Virus record (IMG/VR): IMGVR_UViG_3300036944_000911
Location: 1 to 40,524 of that record
Direction: 5' to 3' (one strand)
DNA from: a virus
Length of the DNA: 40,524 bases
Below the pieces are notes generated by a model that was not told the origin of the DNA, made no database searches, and saw only the letters and a program-made list of their open reading frames with translations. Shown here piece by piece: positions 35,234 to 40,524 of this stretch; positions within the stretch are counted from its first letter, which is position 1, and every line of letters begins with the position of its first letter. The position numbers and the translations under genes were made by a program.

Positions 35234-36322
35234 ATGGCTATCCGCTATCGTGCAGGGCGCAAAAGCCCTTGGCAAGTATACTGGAACAACCCCCACACGG
35301 GGAGGCGCGAGTGCGCCAGTTTCGCAACGGAGACAGAGGCCAAAAAAGAAAACTCCCTTATTGCACACCGACTAAAGCATGAAAGGGAGTTTTTCACAAA
35401 AGAGTCTTCTGAGCCAGAATCACGGCACATTACTCTGGAGGCCGTATATCTGCAATACCTCAAGGCGAAGCAGTTCAGCAAGAAAGACTTGTACTGGCAA
35501 ATGGACAGCATGCGCACACCCCTGCAAATGCTTGGAAATGAGGACATAGCCAAAATCACCACGAAGCACCTTGAGGCCGTCATAGACGAACTCAAGCAAA
35601 AAGGCGTCAAGCCCATCACCGTACGTGTTCGTGCCAGCGTGTTGCGGGCTGTGATCCGCTGGGGGGCAGCACAGGGCTATTGCGAGCCTGTCGCGTTCCC
35701 CAAACTGCCCTCAGCGCAATGCGAAAAGTTTGTCCCGCCGACGCCCGAGGAGTTGTCGCTTATCATGATGCACGCACCGTCACATATCCAGCGCGTCGTT
35801 ATCCTCGGCTCTCAACTGGGCGTGCGTGTGGGGCCGTGCGAACTGCTACGCCTCACATGGGCGGACGTTGACTTTTCCCGGGCCTCGCTGCGGGTGCACG
35901 GCTCAAAAAAGAACAAAAGCCAACCTTGGCGCGAAGTACCAATCCGGCAAAGCCTCGTCCCGATATTCAAAGAGTGGCACGCAGAGGATGGGCACACAAC
36001 CGGGCACATTGTCCATTTCAGAGGATCACCAGTGCAGTCTATCAAGACCTCGTGGAATAAAACCCTCAAACGCGCCGGCATCACCCGCCGCATACGCCCG
36101 TATGATCTGCGCCACGCATTTGCCACAGAGGCTATAGCCGCTGGGGTAGATGTCGGCACGGTTTCAAAACTAATGGGACACACGACGCCGACCATGGTGC
36201 TCAAGCACTACCAGCATGTCCTCGACCAGCAAAAACGAGCCGCAGTCGAGACATTGCCGGAGGTACAATATGTGCCCAAAGAAATGTGCCCAAAAGAAAA
36301 GGCACTTCCTGACTTGCAGTAA
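35234..36322 (+). CDS. int: Tyrosine-recombinase integrase (362 aa)
   Basis: ATG at 35234 after AAAGGAGA. An N-terminal arm-binding region ('MAIRYRAGRKSPWQVYWNNP') and a SAM-like core-binding domain (about 65-150) precede the catalytic domain: Arg198 in 'LGVRVGPCELLRLTW', 'VHGSKKNKSQPWREVPI' (lysine region), Arg293 in 'PYDLRHAFATEA' (with Tyr in the HxxR His position, as in many phage integrases), His316 in 'LMGHTTPT', nucleophile Tyr326 in 'VLKHYQHVL'. It integrates the phage at the tRNA site that begins 15 bases past its stop. Its last codons contain two attP arm repeats. Confidence 0.95.
   Translation: MAIRYRAGRKSPWQVYWNNPHTGRRECASFATETEAKKENSLIAHRLKHEREFFTKESSEPESRHITLEAVYLQYLKAKQFSKKDLYWQMDSMRTPLQMLGNEDIAKITTKHLEAVIDELKQKGVKPITVRVRASVLRAVIRWGAAQGYCEPVAFPKLPSAQCEKFVPPTPEELSLIMMHAPSHIQRVVILGSQLGVRVGPCELLRLTWADVDFSRASLRVHGSKKNKSQPWREVPIRQSLVPIFKEWHAEDGHTTGHIVHFRGSPVQSIKTSWNKTLKRAGITRRIRPYDLRHAFATEAIAAGVDVGTVSKLMGHTTPTMVLKHYQHVLDQQKRAAVETLPEVQYVPKEMCPKEKALPDLQ
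36270..36292 (+). promoter_or_regulatory. Left arm-type repeats (two ATGTGCCCA)
   Basis: ATGTGCCCA at 36270-36278 and 36284-36292, 14 bases apart, inside the int 3' end. They match the repeats on the other side of the tRNA segment, as integrase arm sites do. Confidence 0.65.
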
Positions 36323-36328
36323 GTGCCT
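36300..36328. terminator. Bidirectional terminator between int and the late operon end
   Basis: AGGCACTT and AAGTGCCT (8 bp, perfect) flank 13 bases spanning the int stop. Plus-strand side continues GTATTTT and minus-strand side TTTTCTTTT. It would stop int transcription and also late transcription arriving from 36521. Confidence 0.6.
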
Positions 36329-36336
36329 GTATTTTC

Positions 36337-36381
36337 TGGAGCCAGCAAACAGAATTGAACTGTTGACCTGCTGATTACGAA
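36337..36381 (-). other. attP core: 3' half of a tRNA-Thr (CGU)
   Basis: On the minus strand this reads anticodon loop TTCGTAA, stem TCAGC, AGGTC, T-arm AACAG-TTCAATT-CTGTT, acceptor TGCTGGC and TCCA. That is the complete 3' half of a tRNA gene with CCA. There is no matching 5' half in the phage. Temperate phages carry exactly such a segment so that integration restores the host tRNA. It lies 15 bases after int. Confidence 0.85.
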
Positions 36382-36435
36382 ACTCAGGGGTTACGGCTTA
36401 ACAGGCTGTAATAACACAGCAAGCCAACATATAAT

Positions 36436-36488
36436 ATGTGCCAAATGTGCCCACATAGCACATAAATATGTGTCCAAAAATGTGCCCA
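36436..36488 (+). promoter_or_regulatory. Right arm-type repeats (four ATGTGCCCA-like sites)
   Basis: ATGTGCCA (36436), ATGTGCCCA (36445), ATGTGTCCA (36468) and ATGTGCCCA (36480). With the two left sites they bracket the attP core. The region 36382-36520 otherwise has no gene. Confidence 0.65.
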
Positions 36489-36520
36489 CAGCAAACGGGC
36501 ACAGTCCGCGGCTATTCCGC

Positions 36521-36838
36521 CTAGAGCGCTAACCCCGCCCGCTCACTTCTCAGCGCCTGCGCCTGCGCCTCGATATCAGCAAGCCTCGCATCATCCTCCG
36601 GCGTGCCGCTTCCGGCAACCTTCGCCCGCAGCGGACGCACCGCCTCAAGGTCAAGCCGCATCAACTCCGCGTCAATCTCTGCAATGCGCGCCGTGGGTGG
36701 CAACACCCAGCCGCCGGAAGCGTCAGCCACATGGGCAGGCGTCGGTTGCGCCTCTGTCATCTCAATTGCACCTGCAGGCGCAAGATGCGGCAGGCACATC
36801 TCATACCGCGCCTCGCCGACAAATCCATAAAGAGGCAT
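36521..36838 (-). CDS. Tail-fibre partner / small structural protein (105 aa)
   Basis: MPLYGFVGEARYEMCLPHLA, then an acidic helix 'RIAEIDAELMRLDLEAVRPL' and 'LADIEAQAQALRSERAGLAL'. The N-terminal beta segment plus long helix after a fibre gene resembles fibre-associated or assembly proteins. It is the last gene of the late operon before the terminator at 36300. Inference only. Confidence 0.55.
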   Translation of the reverse strand: MPLYGFVGEARYEMCLPHLAPAGAIEMTEAQPTPAHVADASGGWVLPPTARIAEIDAELMRLDLEAVRPLRAKVAGSGTPEDDARLADIEAQAQALRSERAGLAL

Positions 36839-36841
36839 AGC

Positions 36842-38440
36842 CTACCTCCTCACCACAACGGGTGTCGTGTTCACGGTTACGCCGCTGATAGCGGCAGGCG
36901 TAGCACTCAGCAGTGCGGTTCCCTGCGTGGCCTGCACATGCCACCCGCCGAACGGGTTATCCAGTATGGTGCCGGTGGCAGGCAGCCGTACGCGGTCGCC
37001 AAGGGCATAGCCGTTGACTGCAGTTATTGCGCCGCCGGATTTTACAGCCGTTCCGATGTAAACGCGGCAGGTAGGTGAACCCGCGACGTTGTACATTATG
37101 ACCTCTGCGGGGTTGAAGATATCGGCCAGCGCGTCGGCTCTTTCCGCCCCGACCTCAGGCACAACGGCAGTCGCACCGAATCCAAAGAAATTCCCGTCTT
37201 CAGCTATATCAGCGTACACATGGCGAGTTCCGTCAGCCGCAGAAGACAGGTCGATAGCTTGTAGAGATGCTAACTCCTCTGAAAGCTGTACTCGACCACT
37301 ATCTGCATACGCAACCTGCAGCCCTGCCGGTATTGCAACATGCCCCGCGGGTACATCATCAAACGTAATATTCAACTCACCGAAAACTACATATGTAGAA
37401 GCAGTATCCTGAATTCCCGTTATCCGCATACGCAGCACCTTGCACCTGAAAGGAGCAGAAAGGGGAACCTCTTTTGCTGCCTGCTGTGCATCAGGAGCTA
37501 ACCCTGTAATGTTTTCAACAACAACCCCATCGGCAATTAGTTGAAAATCTTTGGGGAATCTTGACAACCAATCTGTGCTCAGACGCGGCATTATGCTAAT
37601 GGCGCTGACAGAACGTTCTACGCCGAAGTCAATTTCGACGAACTCATCACCCACGCCACCTACAAAAGAACCAGACACACTCGCCCAGCTATCAGTAGGG
37701 TCAACGGCTGTCCCGTTAAACAGCTTCCATGCGGCAGAAACATCATTATATTTTGAACTCTCCCGCACGGTCATACCGTCACACCAGTAAGCGGAAAAAA
37801 GAGGTACCTGCGGCGCAAGGATACTCATCACTGGCGCGTCGCAGTCTTCTGCGGTCCACCCTGTGGGTCGCGCTCCAAGCGGAGCCTTGACAATAGACTG
37901 AGGAGCGTGCGCAGTGCCGGTCCTGATGCCGCCCAGCGCGGCGTCAACAGCACCCTTGCTGTACACGTCAAGCGCAGCCCTCGCGCCCTCTGCGGTGCTT
38001 GCACCTGTGCCGCCCTGTGCCACGGGCCATACCGTAGTACCCAGCCCGTGCGCGCTGGCATCGGCATTGTGTGTGGTGACGGCAGAGTTTGCAGCCGCAA
38101 CCCCCGCCCCTGCGGCCTCCGCACCGATAGCGGCGCGCCATGCGGCACCGTCAGTCACGTTGCTGGCGTCTGCCTGTGCGGCCTGATCCGCCGGTACGCC
38201 GTCACGCCATGATACGACGCCCGCTGGGCTCTGGTGCAGGTAGCGGCTGCCTGTTGCCGTGCTCGTGGCAGGGTAATGCCCGCCCTGTACTTTGTGGTGG
38301 TTCAGGTCTGTCGGCCCATCGTCCACGGCGGCGTCAATCTTGACAGCCACGGCGCTGTTTACGGTATCGCCGTCGGGCGTCTCGTCCAGAATGGTCGTCA
38401 CCCGGCGCTCGTACTGGCCGGTCTCGCTGTTGTATGGCAT
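36842..38440 (-). CDS. Tail fibre with discoidin-like (F5/8 C) domain (532 aa)
   Basis: Start ATG 38440 (GGAGGA upstream), giving MPYNSETGQYERRVTTILDE. The N-terminal part is a fibre-type attachment region. 'TVWPVAQGGTGASTAEGARA' (about 140-160) is the phage-fibre 'GGTGA' repeat. Residues about 215-345 resemble a discoidin/F5-8 type C carbohydrate-binding domain ('SWASVSGSFVGGVGDEFVEI', 'DFGVERSVSAISIMPRLSTD', 'PKDFQLIADGVVV'). The C-terminus is beta-rich. It should recognise surface sugars. Leader hairpins as in the capsid gene. Confidence 0.78.
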   Translation of the reverse strand: MPYNSETGQYERRVTTILDETPDGDTVNSAVAVKIDAAVDDGPTDLNHHKVQGGHYPATSTATGSRYLHQSPAGVVSWRDGVPADQAAQADASNVTDGAAWRAAIGAEAAGAGVAAANSAVTTHNADASAHGLGTTVWPVAQGGTGASTAEGARAALDVYSKGAVDAALGGIRTGTAHAPQSIVKAPLGARPTGWTAEDCDAPVMSILAPQVPLFSAYWCDGMTVRESSKYNDVSAAWKLFNGTAVDPTDSWASVSGSFVGGVGDEFVEIDFGVERSVSAISIMPRLSTDWLSRFPKDFQLIADGVVVENITGLAPDAQQAAKEVPLSAPFRCKVLRMRITGIQDTASTYVVFGELNITFDDVPAGHVAIPAGLQVAYADSGRVQLSEELASLQAIDLSSAADGTRHVYADIAEDGNFFGFGATAVVPEVGAERADALADIFNPAEVIMYNVAGSPTCRVYIGTAVKSGGAITAVNGYALGDRVRLPATGTILDNPFGGWHVQATQGTALLSATPAAISGVTVNTTPVVVRR

Positions 38441-38445
38441 ATGTC

Positions 38446-38481
38446 CTCCGTCCTTGGAGCCGTGCCCCACGTCCTGTGGGG
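38446..38481 (-). promoter_or_regulatory. Two-hairpin AGGA-loop leader of the tail-fibre gene
   Basis: Minus strand: CCCCAC-AGGAC-GTGGGG (38481-38465), a 5-base gap, then CTCC-AAGGAC-GGAG (38459-38446), five bases, ATG. The second hairpin's 3' arm and following bases hold the ribosome site GGAGGA, so here it is in the stem rather than only in the loop. Confidence 0.6.
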
Positions 38482-38482
38482 T

Positions 38483-40468
38483 TTATTGCTGCGGTCTATT
38501 TACGGGGCGCCCTGTGGCCTCAGAAAGATACCAAAGGAAGTCGTCCGATGTTTCCCGCGCAGTGTCACCGGCAAGAGCCATAAGGGCCAACCTGCCGAGG
38601 TGCTGCGGAATCTCGGAGGGCACAGACGCCGCCTTGTTCGTTCCGTCTGCTAGCCACTTTACAAAGTCGGGATTGGTCATCAGGCGCGCTATCCTGCGCT
38701 GCGTACCGAGCCGTGCGGCCTGCAATGCAGTGCCAGCAACTGCGCCCTGAACAGCACCGGAAACACTCATGCCGCCAGCCCCGCCAAACACCGCGCCTGT
38801 GCCTGCAGTGTTTAGGATCGGCCGCCAAAGCTCATCCCACGCAGCACTCTGCGCCGTCTTGCTGCTGTTTGCGTATTTATCAAGAGACTTGAAGAACTCA
38901 GCATTTTTCAACAGTCCGTCCATCTCCTTTTTTGCGGGGCCGAAAAGAATATCAGCGGCGCCCGGCGACGCCTGCTGCATCTTGTTGTAGTTCGTCAAAA
39001 ACGTTGAAAAGCTGAAAGTGTCGCCTGCTGCGCCTTGGTTGCCCGGCGTTGCCCTGCCAAGGTCTCTGTATGCTCTTGACCTGACAGCGGATGCAGTCTC
39101 AGGCGAAAGCATGTTGAATGTCTTCATCAGGCTTTCAACGGCAGGCTTGCCGCCGTTCATCAGCCTGTTGTATATAGCGGCAGGCTCAGGGTTTTTCAGA
39201 ATGCCAGCGGCCTCGTCAAGCAACCCCACGTCGCCCATTTTCTTGTCACCGCGTCCGCGCTTGTACCAATCTTTCGCCATTGCTATATCTTGCGCGGCAT
39301 CGTCACCGCCATTGCGCAATGCAGCAGCGGCAATGTCTTTGTCTGCCGCGCGTTCAAAAGCCATGCGCAGCCTGTCAACGTCGTCAGCTTCGTGCGCAAG
39401 CTTTTTGTACGAGCCTCGCGCCGCCTTTTTAATTGAATCCAGCGCAGCCTTGCTGATATGCCCGTCCTTAACGGAACTAAGCACAAGCTCTGCCTGCCGC
39501 AATGACGGGGCAAGCGCGTCGGCAAGGTAAGGACTTTGCGCAGCCTCGTTCTTCACACTCAATGCCGCCGCAACGATGTTATCAGCTGCAATAGGAACAT
39601 CATCAGGCACATACGCCGCAACGCGGTCCCACAGCGTTTTATTGACATCCCGCCACGACGACTGAGCCGCGTCAGCATCACTTCTTATGCTCTGTCCTAT
39701 CGAATACGGGTCAAGGTCAGGTCCAAGCTTGTCGGCTATGCTCTGGTTCACTTCCTGCGCCCGTGCATAGTTGTGCGCGTCAACCTCGCCCATAATGCTG
39801 CCTGTGCCGGGCTTGCCGCGTAAGGATTGCGAAAAAGCCTGCGCCTCCGGACTGTCCAGCATGCCGACTTCCGGCTTGAACCCTTGCGCCTCCATCGCCG
39901 CTATTTGGGACGCGCTCCGCGCCCCAACTGGGCCGACACGCTTCTTGGCGTATGTCTTGATGGGCGAAAATGCGGATTTCGCAGTATTGCCGACAGCCTG
40001 AAACACGGGCCCGAGCACTTTTTCACCTACAACGTTCAAGCTTGCGTCAGTTGCTGCCCGGCCTATCTGCTGTGGTATGGTGGGCATCTGTTCGGGGGTA
40101 AAAAGCCCCCTCACATAATCGTATGCCGCGCCACCCATAGCGTCACCAGCAGCCATAGCGGCGGGCACGGTGACAGCCTCTTCCGGGAAAGCCGCCTGCG
40201 GGCCAAGCTGCCCGGCAACCAGCGCAGCACCACCGCCAAGCGCAGAGCCTGTAGCCTGCGCTACGCCTCGCCAGTCCTGTGCTTTAAGCGAATCCATAAA
40301 GCCGGTTTTCTTTTCAGGCGGTCGGGTTGTGCTTGCAACATCCTTCCACCCGTCACCCTCAAGGGCGAACACTTCGCCACCCTTACCGCGAGCGGACGGG
40401 ACTTTTTCCCACGCATCGCCGTTCAGCTTAAAGACTTCGCCCGTATCGGGGTTATGTGCGTACTGCAT
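38483..40468 (-). CDS. Large ejection/internal virion protein, allele B (661 aa, complete)
   Basis: MQYAHNPDTGEVFKLNGDAW start, two 'GEVFxLxGDxW' units, an Ala/Gly-rich hydrophobic patch (about 70-115, 'LGGGAALVAGQLG', 'AMAAGDAMGGAAYDYVRG'), long helical middle ('KRVGPVGARSASQIAAMEAQ', 'LDSIKKAARGSYKKLAHEAD'). A second Gly/Ala hydrophobic patch lies near 555-585 ('TGAVFGGAGGMSVSGAVQGA'). The layout fits a podoviral DNA-ejection protein that crosses the envelope. The N-terminal 361 residues are a diverged allele of the gene at 1-1085. It ends just before the hairpin leader of the fibre gene. Confidence 0.7.
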   Translation of the reverse strand: MQYAHNPDTGEVFKLNGDAWEKVPSARGKGGEVFALEGDGWKDVASTTRPPEKKTGFMDSLKAQDWRGVAQATGSALGGGAALVAGQLGPQAAFPEEAVTVPAAMAAGDAMGGAAYDYVRGLFTPEQMPTIPQQIGRAATDASLNVVGEKVLGPVFQAVGNTAKSAFSPIKTYAKKRVGPVGARSASQIAAMEAQGFKPEVGMLDSPEAQAFSQSLRGKPGTGSIMGEVDAHNYARAQEVNQSIADKLGPDLDPYSIGQSIRSDADAAQSSWRDVNKTLWDRVAAYVPDDVPIAADNIVAAALSVKNEAAQSPYLADALAPSLRQAELVLSSVKDGHISKAALDSIKKAARGSYKKLAHEADDVDRLRMAFERAADKDIAAAALRNGGDDAAQDIAMAKDWYKRGRGDKKMGDVGLLDEAAGILKNPEPAAIYNRLMNGGKPAVESLMKTFNMLSPETASAVRSRAYRDLGRATPGNQGAAGDTFSFSTFLTNYNKMQQASPGAADILFGPAKKEMDGLLKNAEFFKSLDKYANSSKTAQSAAWDELWRPILNTAGTGAVFGGAGGMSVSGAVQGAVAGTALQAARLGTQRRIARLMTNPDFVKWLADGTNKAASVPSEIPQHLGRLALMALAGDTARETSDDFLWYLSEATGRPVNRPQQ

Positions 40469-40524
40469 GACTTATTGCCCCCCTACGAGCACGGCACCGT
40501 CTGGCAGAGGCGGCAGATTTTTCT
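39384..40524. repeat. Right copy of the diverged 1141-bp terminal duplication
   Basis: Partner of 1-1141. Substitutions lie mostly at third codon positions, indicating a functional allele under purifying selection rather than sequencing error. Confidence 0.85.
40472..40524 (-). CDS. C-terminal end of the 389-aa ejection protein (partial)
   Basis: Identical to 1089-1141: the TAA and the last 16 codons of the gene seen complete at 1089-2258. It confirms that sequence past 40524 continues as at 1141, closing the circle. Confidence 0.75.
   Translation of the reverse strand, partial: KNLPPLPDGAVLVGGQ

Noticed and set aside
36337-36381. A functional tRNA-Thr gene
   Set aside because: Only the 3' half (anticodon loop to CCA) is present; no D-arm or 5' acceptor strand precedes it. 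It is an attP segment.
1-40524. Direct terminal repeats of a linear genome
   Set aside because: The end copies differ at about 100 positions, so they are not exact terminal repeats produced by packaging; an allele bubble in a circular assembly fits better.
1-40524. CRISPR array, rRNA or insertion sequence
   Set aside because: No regularly spaced identical repeats, no rRNA-like segments and no transposase or IS-type terminal repeats were seen in either strand.

Overview
The window is essentially one complete genome of a temperate, podovirus-like phage or prophage, read from within an ejection-protein gene once around a circle of about 39.4 kb and back into the same gene. Bases 1-1141 and 39384-40524 are two alleles of the same segment: about 100 substitutions, no indel, flanked by identical sequence. 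This looks like a circular genome assembled from a mixed population. The host is inferred to be a Gram-negative bacterium, probably in or near Desulfovibrionaceae. The main clue is a putative attP that carries the 3' half of a tRNA-Thr(CGU) gene (36337-36381, minus strand). No housekeeping gene is present to confirm the host.

Layout. (a) 18.3 kb down to 1, then 40.5 kb down to 36.5 kb, minus strand: the late operon. Its order is lysis cassette (endolysin, 3-TM holin, a TM/coiled-coil protein), terS, terL, portal, small head genes, scaffold, SU10-type major capsid protein, connectors, a P22 gp10-like propeller protein, ejection proteins, tail fibre and fibre partner. (b) 3.1-4.55 kb, plus strand: a ribbon-helix-helix repressor plus a Rha antirepressor, a P22 immI-like module embedded in the late operon. 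(c) 18.6-26.0 kb, minus strand: the early replication operon (CII-like regulator, DUF5131 protein, replication initiator, possible loader, SSB, ParB-like protein, VRR-type nuclease, a possible ATP-grasp protein, metallophosphoesterase, wHTH protein), ending in a zinc-ribbon candidate late activator and a terminator. (d) 26.0-27.3 kb: small genes on both strands, including a GIY-YIG protein and a Cro-like HTH protein. (e) 27.4-28.7 kb, plus: two tandem S24-peptidase repressors. (f) 28.8-29.5 kb: two tail-to-tail accessory genes. (g) 29.55-30.0 kb: a putative second operator/promoter region and a structured leader. (h) 30.0-36.3 kb, plus: a second early operon with a Sak4-like recombinase, DUF1351 protein, many small proteins and the integrase beside attP.

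How it works together: the logic resembles a rearranged lambda genome. Repressors and the Cro-like protein control two divergent early operons. The leftward one replicates DNA and probably delivers the late activator to a 24-bp dyad ahead of the lysis genes. The rightward one carries recombination and integration.

Most notable observations: four late genes (tail fibre, scaffold, major capsid protein and an ejection protein) share a two-hairpin leader with AGGA loops, conserved in loop and position but different in stem sequence. This suggests a common RNA-level control of translation that resembles CsrA/Rsm sites. A putative OOP-like small RNA at the 3' end of the CII-like gene and a hairpin that buries the ribosome site of the GIY-YIG gene point the same way.
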